From VRUE01 sp963728835 (GTDB taxonomy: Bacteria > Actinomycetota > Thermoleophilia > Solirubrobacterales > 70-9), in assembly GCA_963728835.1 (NCBI GenBank), contig CAVSKZ010000001.1, positions 610,941 to 674,940 on the forward strand: DNA of 64,000 nt, read 5' to 3'. Numbering within the stretch: position 1 is the first letter of the stretch; every line of letters starts with the position of its first letter. This document shows, piece by piece, positions 50,700-60,402 of this stretch. The translations under genes and the position numbers were made by a program. A model generated the notes under the pieces. It searched no databases. It was given only the letters and a program-made list of their open reading frames with translations, and was not told the origin of the DNA.

Positions 50700-52085
50700 A
50701 TGCCGCAAACCATGTTCGACAAGCTCTGGGAGGCCCACGAGGTCTCCGACGGCCTCATCTACATCGACCTCCACCTCGTCCACGAGGTCACCTCTCCGCA
50801 GGCCTTCGACGGGCTGCGGATGGCCGGCCGCGCGGTGCGGCGCCCCGACAAGACGATCGCCACCGCCGACCACAACGTTCCCACCGACGGCACGATGGCG
50901 GCGAAGCTGATCGCGGACGAGCTCTCGCGCGTCCAGGTCGAGACGCTGGAGCGCAACTGCGAGGAGTTCGGCATCCCGATCTACTCGCTGGGCTCCGAGC
51001 GCCAGGGCATCGTCCACGTGATCGGGCCGGAGCTGGGCGTGACCCAGCCGGGGATGACGATCGTCTGCGGCGACAGCCACACCTCCACCCACGGCGCCTT
51101 CGGCGCGCTTGCCTTCGGCATCGGCACCTCCGAGGTCGAGCACGTGCTCGCCACCCAGTGCCTGGTGCAGAAGCGGCCGAAGACGATGCGGATCCTCTAC
51201 GGCGGCGAGCTCGCCTCCGGGGTCACCCCCAAGGACCTGATCCTGGCGACGATCGGCCGCCTCGGCACCGGCGGCATGGTCGGCCACGCGGTCGAGTACG
51301 CCGGGCCGGCGATCGAGGCGCTCTCGATGCCCGGGCGGATGACCGTCTGCAACATGACGATCGAGGGCGGTGGCCGGGCCGGGATGATCGCTCCCGACGA
51401 GACCACCTTCGAGTGGGTCCGCGGCAAGCCCGCGGCGCCAGAGGACTTCGAGGCCGCCGTCCAGCGCTGGCGCCGGCTGCAGACCGAGCCCGGCGCCGCC
51501 TTCGACACCGAGGTCGAGATCGACGCGGGAGAGATCTCGCCGATGGTCACCTGGGGCACCACGCCCGGGATGGTGGTCGAGGTGACCGGCTCCGTTCCCG
51601 ACCCCGCCACGATGGACTCACCCGCCGACCGCGAGTCGGCCGAACGCGCGCTCGCCTACATGGGCCTGGAGGCAGGCACGCCGATGACCGAGGTGGCGCC
51701 GGAACGCGTCTTCATCGGCTCCTGCACCAACTCGCGGATCGAGGACCTGCGCGAGGCGGCCGAGGTCGTCGACGGCCGCAAGGTCGCCGGCTCGGTGCGG
51801 GCGATGGTGGTGCCCGGCTCCCAGCAGGTCAAGGCGCGGGCCGAGGAGGAGGGCCTGCACGAGGTCTTCCGCTCGGCCGGCTTCGACTGGCGCGAGGCCG
51901 GCTGCTCGATGTGCCTGGGCATGAACCCGGACACGCTCTCCGAAGGCGAGCGCTGCGCCTCGACCTCGAACCGCAACTTCGAGGGGCGCCAGGGCAAGGG
52001 GGGGCGGACCCACCTGGTCAGCCCGAAGATGGCGGCGGCGGCCGCAATCGAGGGACACTTCGTCGACATCAGGGACTGGAGCTAG
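50700..52085 (+). CDS. leuC: 3-Isopropylmalate dehydratase, large subunit
   Basis: 461-residue aconitase-family subunit. 4Fe-4S ligands Cys342 (IGSCTNSRIEDL), Cys402 and Cys405 (AGCSMCLGMNPD). CGDSHTSTHGAFGALAFGIGTSEVEHVLATQCL and MTIEGGGRAGMIAPDETTFEW are family signatures. Followed by leuD 2 bp after its stop; forms the heterodimeric isomerase. Confidence 0.96.
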   Translation: MPQTMFDKLWEAHEVSDGLIYIDLHLVHEVTSPQAFDGLRMAGRAVRRPDKTIATADHNVPTDGTMAAKLIADELSRVQVETLERNCEEFGIPIYSLGSERQGIVHVIGPELGVTQPGMTIVCGDSHTSTHGAFGALAFGIGTSEVEHVLATQCLVQKRPKTMRILYGGELASGVTPKDLILATIGRLGTGGMVGHAVEYAGPAIEALSMPGRMTVCNMTIEGGGRAGMIAPDETTFEWVRGKPAAPEDFEAAVQRWRRLQTEPGAAFDTEVEIDAGEISPMVTWGTTPGMVVEVTGSVPDPATMDSPADRESAERALAYMGLEAGTPMTEVAPERVFIGSCTNSRIEDLREAAEVVDGRKVAGSVRAMVVPGSQQVKARAEEEGLHEVFRSAGFDWREAGCSMCLGMNPDTLSEGERCASTSNRNFEGRQGKGGRTHLVSPKMAAAAAIEGHFVDIRDWS

Positions 52086-52087
52086 AG

Positions 52088-52648
52088 ATGAGGCCGATAG
52101 ACGTAATCGAGGGCAAGGTGTCGGTGCTCGACCGCGCCGACGTCGACACCGACCAGATCATCCCCAAGCAGTTCCTCAAGCGGGTCGAGCGGACCGGCTT
52201 CGGCGAGTTCCTCTTCTACGACTGGATCCGCTCCGGCGAGATCGAGCTGGCGCCGAACCCGATCCTCGTCGCTGGGGCGAACTTCGGCTGCGGCTCCTCG
52301 CGCGAGCATGCTCCCTGGGCGCTGGAGGACTTCGGCTTCCAGGCGATCGTCGCGCCCTCCTTCGCCGACATCTTCTACTCCAACTGCACCAAGATCGGGC
52401 TGCTGCCGGCGATCCTCGACGAGGAGCACTGCCGGGCCGTCGCCGAGGCGGGGGAGGCCCGGATCGACGTCGACGACGAGACCGTCAACTGCGCCGCCGG
52501 GGTCTTCGAGTTCCAGATCGAGCCCGACGTCAAGCACCGCCTGCTCAACGGCCTCGACGACATCGGCATCACCCTGGAGAACGCCGGCGCGATCGACGAG
52601 TTCGAGCAGTCCGGAGCCGCGCACGGCCCCGTCACCACGGCTCTCTGA
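52088..52648 (+). CDS. leuD: 3-Isopropylmalate dehydratase, small subunit
   Basis: 186-residue swivelling domain partner of LeuC. DRADVDTDQIIPKQFLKRVERTGFGEFLFYDW and ILVAGANFGCGSSREHAPWALEDFGFQAIVAPSFADIFYSNCTKIGLLP are the LeuD signatures. The ATG at 52088 follows leuC almost directly. Confidence 0.95.
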   Translation: MRPIDVIEGKVSVLDRADVDTDQIIPKQFLKRVERTGFGEFLFYDWIRSGEIELAPNPILVAGANFGCGSSREHAPWALEDFGFQAIVAPSFADIFYSNCTKIGLLPAILDEEHCRAVAEAGEARIDVDDETVNCAAGVFEFQIEPDVKHRLLNGLDDIGITLENAGAIDEFEQSGAAHGPVTTAL

Positions 52649-52660
52649 GCTAGCGCGGCC

Positions 52661-53440
52661 GTGCACGAGCCCATGTACCGCGGGCCGCGCGAGTGGGACG
52701 CGGAGACCTACGACGAGATCTCCGATCCCCAGTTCAGCTGGGGGATGGAGGTGCTCGAAAGGCTCGAGCTGCGAGGGGACGAGGACGCGCTCGACGCCGG
52801 CTGCGGCTCGGGGCGAGTGACAGAGCAGCTGCTGGAGCGCCTTCCGTTCGGGAGCGTGCTCGCCGTGGACGGTTCCGAGGCGATGGTCGCCAAGGCGCGC
52901 GAGCGACTGGGCGAGCGAGCCTCCTACCTGGTCGCCGACCTCTGCGAGATGGAGACCGGCGAGCCGCTGGATCTCGTCTTCTCGACCGCGACCTTTCACT
53001 GGGTCCTCGACCACGAGAGTCTCTTCCGGCGCCTGCGGGCGGCGCTGCGCCCGGGCGGGAGGCTTGTCGCCCAGTGCGGCGGCGAGGGCAACGTCGCCCA
53101 GCACGCAGAGGCGATCGAGGCGATCGCGGCGCGACCTGAGTTCGCACCGCATCTCGGCGCCGAGATGGCCGCGATGTGGAACTTCGCCGACCCGCGAGAG
53201 ACCGAAGCGCGGCTACGCGATGCCGGCTTCGCCGAGGCGCGCTGCTGGCTCGAGCCGAAGCCGGTCACCCCGGACGACCCGCTCAGGTTCACGATGACGG
53301 CGACGATGGTCCCCCAGCTCGCGAGGCTTCCCGAGGAGCTGCGGCGTCCGTTCGCCGAAGCCGTCCTCGAGGAGTCGCCCCAACCGCTCACCCTCCACTA
53401 CGTGCGCCTCAACATCGAAGCTAGAGTGCCCGCTTCGTGA
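52661..53440 (+). CDS. Class I SAM-dependent methyltransferase (Tam-like)
   Basis: 259 residues, GTG start. SAM-binding ALDAGCGSGRVTEQLLERLP, acidic VLAVDGSEAMVAKARE and the post-motif VFSTATFHWVLDHESLFRRLRAALRPGGRLVAQCGG. FHWVLDH and LRPGGRL resemble trans-aconitate methyltransferases. Lies between leuD and leuB in the same operon, overlapping the leuB GTG; methylation of a tricarboxylate-like intermediate is conceivable but unproven. Confidence 0.85.
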   Translation: MHEPMYRGPREWDAETYDEISDPQFSWGMEVLERLELRGDEDALDAGCGSGRVTEQLLERLPFGSVLAVDGSEAMVAKARERLGERASYLVADLCEMETGEPLDLVFSTATFHWVLDHESLFRRLRAALRPGGRLVAQCGGEGNVAQHAEAIEAIAARPEFAPHLGAEMAAMWNFADPRETEARLRDAGFAEARCWLEPKPVTPDDPLRFTMTATMVPQLARLPEELRRPFAEAVLEESPQPLTLHYVRLNIEARVPAS

Positions 53441-54513
53441 GCGGTATGCCCCGCATAGTCCTGCTGCCCGGCGACGGGATCGGCCCCGAGATCGTCGCCG
53501 CGGCGCGCCGGCTGCTCGAAGCGCTGGGGGAGTTCCGGTTCGACGAGCAGTTGATGGGCGGTTGCTCGATCGACGCCCACGGCACGGCGCTCACCGACGA
53601 GGTGCTCGATCTCTGCCGCGCCGCGGACGCGGTCCTGCTCGGCGCCGTCGGCGGGCCCAAGTGGGACACCACGGACCCGGATGCGCCGCGCCCGGAGCAG
53701 GGCCTGCTCGGCCTGCGAAAGGGGATGGGTCTCTACGCCAACCTGCGCCCGGTCCGGCCCAGCCCGGCCCTGGTCGGGGCCAGCCCGCTGCGCCCGGACG
53801 TGATCGCCGGCACCGACCTGCTCGTCGTCCGCGAGCTGACCGGCGGCATCTACTTCGGCGACAGCGGTCGCGACGGCGACACGGCGCACGACACCTGCGA
53901 GTACTCGGCTGCCGAGGTGGAGCGGATCGCCCGGGTCGGCTTCGAGGCCGCGCAGCGCCGTGCGGCGGGCTCCGGCCGCAAGCCCCGCGTCACCTCCGTC
54001 GACAAGGCGAACGTGCTGGAGACCTCACGCCTGTGGCGAGAGGTGGTCGGCCGGGTCGCGCCGGGCTACCCCGACGTCGAGCTCGACCACCTGCTGGTCG
54101 ACAACGCCGCGATGCAGCTGGTCTCCCGGCCGGCCGACTTCGACGTGATCGTCACCGAGAACCTCTTCGGCGACATCCTCAGCGACGAGTCGGCGATGCT
54201 GACCGGCTCGCTGGGCATGCTGCCCTCCGCCAGCCTCGGCACCGAGGGCGAGCCGGGCCTCTTCGAGCCCGTCCACGGCTCCGCCCCCGACATCGCCGGC
54301 CAGGGCGTCGCCAACCCCCTTGCCACCTTCCTCTCGGCGGCGATGATGCTGCGTCACGGCCTCGACCGTCCCGACGACGCCGCCCGGATCGAGGCGGCTG
54401 TCGATGCCGTTCTCGACCAGGGTTTGCGCACCCCCGACCTCGCCGCCGCAGGCGAACCAGCTATCGGCACCGAAGAGATCACCGAAGCAGTCCTGTCAGA
54501 GCTCGCCGCGTAG
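53437..54513 (+). CDS. leuB: 3-Isopropylmalate dehydrogenase
   Basis: 358 residues. IVLLPGDGIGPEIVAAARRLL; the substrate loop GLRKGMGLYANLRPVRP; RELTGGIYFGDSGRD, DKANVLETSRLWREV, NLFGDILSDESAMLTGSLGMLPSASLG and EPVHGSAPDIAGQGVANPLA are LeuB signatures. Its GTG overlaps the methyltransferase stop. Directly followed by a repeat C element beginning at its stop codon. Confidence 0.95.
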   Translation: MSGMPRIVLLPGDGIGPEIVAAARRLLEALGEFRFDEQLMGGCSIDAHGTALTDEVLDLCRAADAVLLGAVGGPKWDTTDPDAPRPEQGLLGLRKGMGLYANLRPVRPSPALVGASPLRPDVIAGTDLLVVRELTGGIYFGDSGRDGDTAHDTCEYSAAEVERIARVGFEAAQRRAAGSGRKPRVTSVDKANVLETSRLWREVVGRVAPGYPDVELDHLLVDNAAMQLVSRPADFDVIVTENLFGDILSDESAMLTGSLGMLPSASLGTEGEPGLFEPVHGSAPDIAGQGVANPLATFLSAAMMLRHGLDRPDDAARIEAAVDAVLDQGLRTPDLAAAGEPAIGTEEITEAVLSELAA

Positions 54514-54627
54514 GGACACTTCCCGGTAGGGGTGGAACGTCTTGCACTTTTTCGCGGTTGCCGCTCGCGGATGACCAATGCCGCAGCTCGAAAAAGTTAA
54601 GTGGAACCCCCACCGGGAAGTGTCCCT
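54512..54627. repeat. Repeat family C, copy 2
   Basis: 16-bp stem AGGGACACTTCCCGGT/ACCGGGAAGTGTCCCT encloses GGAACGTCTTGCACTTTTTCG ... CGAAAAAGTTAAG.GGAACC, the same core as copy 1 at 18.2 kb but in the opposite orientation. It overlaps the leuB stop codon and fills the gap to ilvE; possible terminator. Confidence 0.82.
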
Positions 54628-54633
54628 TTAGGG

Positions 54634-54639
54634 CATACT
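54634..54639 (+). promoter_or_regulatory. -10-like CATACT, 8 nt before ilvE
   Basis: CATACT 8 nt before the ilvE ATG, just beyond the repeat C element. Confidence 0.3.
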
Positions 54640-54647
54640 TCGCGACC

Positions 54648-55598
54648 ATGGAGACCGCGGAGCTGATCTGGCAGAACGGCGAGTTCGTAGCCTGGGAGGA
54701 CGCCAAGACGCACGTCCTCACCCACGGCCTGCACTACGGCACCGGCGTCTTCGAGGGCGTCCGCTGCTACGAGACCGAGCGCGGCCCGGCCGTGTTCAGG
54801 CACGCCGACCACCTCGACCGGCTGGCGAAGTCGGCCGAGCTCTACTACTTCGAGCTTCCCTACTCGACCGAGGAGCTCGCTGCGGCGACGCGGGAGCTGG
54901 TCCGTCGCAACGGACTCGCCTCCTGCTACATCCGCCCGCTCGCCTACCGCGGCTACGGCGACCTCGGGCTCTACGCGACCGACGCCCCAATCGACGTCAT
55001 CATCGCCGCATTCCCGTGGGGGGTGTACCTCGGCGAGGAGGGCCAAAAGCACGGGATCCGCGCCACCGTCTCCTCCTGGCGGGCGATCTCCGGCGACAGC
55101 CTGATCCCCCACGCCAAGGCGGCCGGCCAGTACCTCAACTCGATCCTGGCCAAGACCGAGGCGCAGAAGGCCGGATACGAGGAGGCGATCCTGCTCGACC
55201 AGCACGGGCACGTCTCCGAGGGCTCGGGCGAGAACGTCTTCGTGGTCCGCGACGGCGTGCTGATCACGCCCGGCCACGCCAACGCCATCCTCGACGGGAT
55301 CACGCGCGCCTCAGTGGTGCAGATCGCCTGCGACCTCGGCTACAAGGTCGAGGAGCGCGACATCGCCCGCGCCGAGCTCTACCTCGCCGACGAGGTCTTC
55401 CTCACCGGCACCGCCGCCGAGCTGGTCCCGGTCCGCGAGGTCGACGACCACGCGATCGGCGAGCCGGGCGAGATCACCCGGGTGATCCAGGCGAAGCTCG
55501 ACGACGCCCTGCACGGGCGCGCCGAGGAGTACCTGGAGTGGCTCGACTTCGTCGAGGTCTCGACCGAGGCAGACCGACCCAGTAAGGTCAGTTCCTGA
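54648..55598 (+). CDS. ilvE: Branched-chain amino-acid aminotransferase
   Basis: 316-residue fold-type IV PLP enzyme, last step of Val/Leu/Ile. HVLTHGLHYGTGVFEGVRCYET, the PLP-Lys segment PHAKAAGQYLNSILAKTEAQKAGYEEAILLDQHGHVSEGSGENVFVV, and EVFLTGTAAELVPVREVD are family signatures. ATG 54648 is chosen from the conserved N-terminus. The stop overlaps a short ORF in the cimA leader. Confidence 0.94.
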   Translation: METAELIWQNGEFVAWEDAKTHVLTHGLHYGTGVFEGVRCYETERGPAVFRHADHLDRLAKSAELYYFELPYSTEELAAATRELVRRNGLASCYIRPLAYRGYGDLGLYATDAPIDVIIAAFPWGVYLGEEGQKHGIRATVSSWRAISGDSLIPHAKAAGQYLNSILAKTEAQKAGYEEAILLDQHGHVSEGSGENVFVVRDGVLITPGHANAILDGITRASVVQIACDLGYKVEERDIARAELYLADEVFLTGTAAELVPVREVDDHAIGEPGEITRVIQAKLDDALHGRAEEYLEWLDFVEVSTEADRPSKVSS

Positions 55599-55718
55599 TG
55601 CAGCAACGTTTCGAGTCATTCGGGCGAATTACCGCAGCCGCCTAGCGGCCGGCGCGGCGATGCCGTGTGAAGGGGCCGGCAGGCCCTCCCCCCGATCTCT
55701 CGATTCGAAAGGCATCAG

Positions 55719-57274
<1,556 letters not shown>

Positions 57275-57278
<4 letters not shown>

Positions 57279-58378
57279 TCCCGCTGGCCAGACCTGAGAT
57301 CGGAGCCCGCGAGGAGGAGCTGGTCCTGGAGGTCCTGCGGTCCGGACGTCTCTCTCTCGGCCCGATGGGGCCTCGCTTCGAGCGGGAGTTCGCGGAGTGG
57401 CTCGGGGTCGAGGACGCGGTCGCGGTCTCAAGCGGCACGGCGGCGCTGCACCTTTGCGTCCGGGCGCTGGGGTGGGGCCCCGGAGACGAGGTCCTGACCA
57501 GCCCCTTCAGCTTCGTCGCCTCCGCCAACTGCCTGCTCTACGAGGGCGTTCGCCCGGTCTTCTGCGACGTCGACGCCGACACGCTCAACGTCGACCCCGG
57601 CGCGGCGGCTGCCGCCGCCGGAGAGCGCACGGTGGGAATCCTCCCGGTCCACATCTTCGGCTACCCGGCGGCGATGCCCGAGCTGGAGCGGCTGGCCGCC
57701 GGACATGGCCTCGGCATCGTCGAGGACGCCTGCGAGAGCCTCGGCGCGGTCGACTCCGAGGGTCGCCGGGTCGGCACCCGCGGCAACCTCGCGACGTTCG
57801 CCTTCTACGCCAACAAGCAGCTGGCGACGGGGGAGGGGGGGATGATCGTCCCGGCGGACCCCGGCACGGCGAGCCTGCTCCGCAGCGCGCGCAACCAGGG
57901 CCGCGAAGCGGAGATGGGCTGGCTCGACCACACCCGCCTCGGCTTCAACTACCGGCTCCCCGACGTCGCCGCGGCGCTCGGCGTCGCCCAGCTCGAGAAG
58001 CTCGACGCGATGCTGGCCGGCCGCGCCCGCGTCGCCTCGCTCTACGAGGACGGCCTGGCCGGGGTCGAGGGAGTGCGGGTGCCGGCCAGCGGCCGCGGGG
58101 CCGAGCTCCGCAGCTGGTTCGTCTACGCCGTCCAGCTGCCCGCCGCCGCCGACCGCGACGCGACCGTCGCCAGGCTCGCCGAGCGCGGCGTGGCGAGCAA
58201 GGCCTACCTCCCCTGCATCCACCTCTTCCCCCACCTGCGCGAGCTCGGCTACGGCGAGGGGCAGTTCCCGGTCGCCGAAGCCGCCTCGGCCTGCTCGGTC
58301 GCGCTGCCCTTCTTCCCCGCGATGAGCGAGTCTGAGGTCGGGCACGTGTGCGAGGCTCTCGCCCAATCGCTCTGCTGA
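57275..58378 (+). CDS. DegT/DnrJ/EryC1-family sugar aminotransferase
   Basis: 367 residues, PLP-dependent. VSSGTAALHLCVRALGWGPGDEVLTSPFSFVASANCLLYEG, VEDACESLGA and the PLP-Lys segment FAFYANKQLATGEGGMIV, NYRLPDVAAALGVAQLEKLD. Members transaminate nucleotide-linked keto-sugars, but some act on other substrates. Overlaps the cimA stop (ATGA) and the argH start. No other sugar genes are adjacent, so its substrate is open. Confidence 0.88.
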
Positions 58379-59770
58379 TGTCCCGCTTTCGCAAAGACCC
58401 CGACCCGCGCTTCTGGCGCATCAACCGCTCGATCGAGTTCGACTGGCGGCTGGCGCCCTACGACATCGACCAGTCGCAGGCCCATGCTCGCGGCCTGCGC
58501 GAGATCGGGGTCCTGGACGGCGCCGAGCTCGAGCGGATCGACGCCGGCCTGGAGCGCGTCCGCGCCCGCATGGGGGAGCACGGCTTCGAGTTCGAGGAGG
58601 CCGACGAGGACATCCACATGGCGATCGAGCGGCTGCTCGGCGAGGAGATCGGCCCCCTGGCCGGCAAGCTCCACACCGGGCGCTCGCGCAACGACCAGGT
58701 CGCCACCGACGTGGCGATGGTCGTGCAGGCGCACTCGCTGCGCGCGATCGAGCTGGCCGGAGCGGCGATGGAGCGGCTGCTCGAGCTCGCCAAGCGCCAT
58801 CGCGACTGGGCGATGCCCGGCTACACCCACCTGCAGCGGGCCCAGCCCGTCTACCTGGGCCATCACCTGCTCGCCTACTTCTGGATGCTCGGCCGCGACG
58901 TCCTGCGCTTCCAGTTCGCCCTCGACGGCGCCTCGGTGATGCCGCTCGGCTCCGGCGCCCTGGCCGGCGTCAACTGGGAGATCGACCGCCGAGCCGTCGC
59001 CGACGACCTCGGCTTCGAGCACATCAGCCACAACTCGATCGACGGCTCCTCAAATCGCGACTTCGTCCTCGACTACCTCGCGGCCGCCTCGACCTGCGCG
59101 ATGCACCTCTCGCGGCTCGGCTCGGAGATCGTCATCTGGTCGAGCAGCGAGTTCGGCTTCTGCGAGCTCGACGAGTCCTTCTCCTCGGGCTCGTCGATCA
59201 TGCCGCAGAAGAAGAACCCCGACTCGGCCGAGCTGCTGCGGGCGAAGAGCCCGCGGGTAGCGGCGAGCTACGCGGCCCTGCTCGGCACGATGCACGCCCT
59301 GCCGCTGACCTACGGCAAGGACATGCAGGAGGACAAGGAGCCCCTCTTCGACGCGATCGACACGATCGAGGCCTGCCTGGACGCGACCGAGGGGATGCTG
59401 GCCGGGATCGAGTTCGACCGCGAGCGGCTCGAGGCCGCCTCCGGCGACGAGATGCTGGCCGCGACCGAGGTCGCGGACCTGCTGGTCCGTCGCGGCGTCC
59501 CCTTCCGCGAGGCGCACGGCATCGTCGGCGGCCTGGTCCGCGACGCCGTCGAGCGGGGAAAGTCGCTCTCCGAGCTCGACGCCGGAGGAGCTGCGCGAGC
59601 GCTCCGAGCAGCTCGACGAGTCCTTCTACGAGGTCCTCACCAGCAGCAGCTGGCTCGAGTCGAAGCGGATCGAGGGAGGCACCTCTTCCGCCTCGCTCGC
59701 CCGGCAGCTCGAGCAGGCCGGCGAGACCCTCGCCGCGGTAAAGGCCAGGGTCGAGGACGAGCGCGCCTGA
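58378..59770 (+). pseudogene. argH: Argininosuccinate lyase with a frameshift near the C-terminus
   Basis: Would be ~463 residues. GKLHTGRSRNDQVATDVAMV, GYTHLQRAQPVYLGHHLLAY, the signature GSSIMPQKKNPDSAELLRAKS and EAHGIVGGLVRDAVERGKSLSELD are all intact. At about 59578-59584 one extra base turns the expected continuation (PEELRERSEQLDESFYEVLTSSS...) into a wrong frame; that continuation lies in the +1 frame to the stop at 59770. Only the last ~60 codons are affected. Real mutation or sequencing error cannot be told apart here. The start overlaps the DegT stop. Confidence 0.85.
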
Positions 59771-59772
59771 AG

Positions 59773-60402
59773 GTGACGCGAGAAGCTTCGTTGAAGGATT
59801 ACCCGGGTGATGGCCCGGACAATGCTTCAACGAGCCGGCTGCCGCGGGAGTTCTTCGACCGCTCGGTGCACGTCGTCGCCCGCGAGCTGATCGGCTGCCG
59901 GCTCTTCTACGCCGGCTGCGGGGGTGTCATCGTCGAGACCGAGAGCTACGAGCGAGACGACCCCGCCTGTCACGCCTACGTCGGCCTGACCGAGCGGACG
60001 GAGGTGCTCTTCGGCCCTCCGGGACGCGCCTACGTCTACCTCTCCTACGGCATCCACAACCTGCTGAACGCGGTCGCCGAACCCGAGGGAGAGGCGGCCG
60101 CCGTGCTGATCCGGGCAATCGAGCCGACGGCGGGGCTCGAGGCGATGCGCGAACGCCGTGGCGGCCGCGCCGACCGTGAGCTCTGCTCGGGCCCGGGCAA
60201 GCTGACCGAGGCGCTCGGCATCGGCCTTTCCGAGAACGGAGCCGACCTGACCAGCGACCCGTTCCTGCTGCTGGCCCCCGAACGGGACTGGGAAGCGGAG
60301 GTCCTCACCGGCCCCAGGGTGGGCATCACCAAGGCGGTCGATCGCCCTTGGCGCTTCGGCGTCGCCGGCAGCGCCTACGTGTCCCGGCCTGGTCTCGCCT
60401 AG
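59773..60402 (+). CDS. mpg: 3-Methyladenine DNA glycosylase (AAG/MPG type)
   Basis: 209 residues from GTG 59773. RLPREFFDRSVHVVARELIGCRLFY, GGVIVETESYERDDPACHAYVGLTERTEVLFGPPGRAYVYLSYGIHNLLNAV and LCSGPGKLTEALGIGLSENG are AAG signatures; the catalytic Glu is in VETESY. The first ~20 residues (EASLKDYPGDGPDNASTS) are encoded by a family D palindrome and are not part of the domain; a start further in (TTG 59791) is possible. Confidence 0.9.
   Translation: MTREASLKDYPGDGPDNASTSRLPREFFDRSVHVVARELIGCRLFYAGCGGVIVETESYERDDPACHAYVGLTERTEVLFGPPGRAYVYLSYGIHNLLNAVAEPEGEAAAVLIRAIEPTAGLEAMRERRGGRADRELCSGPGKLTEALGIGLSENGADLTSDPFLLLAPERDWEAEVLTGPRVGITKAVDRPWRFGVAGSAYVSRPGLA
59785..59835. repeat. Repeat family D in the mpg N-terminal coding region
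   Basis: Stem CGTTGAAG/CTTCAACG, extended by GCT/AGC with one bulged T, around GATTACCCGGGTGATGGCCC. The loop shares TTACCC...TGATG with other D copies. Confidence 0.65.
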
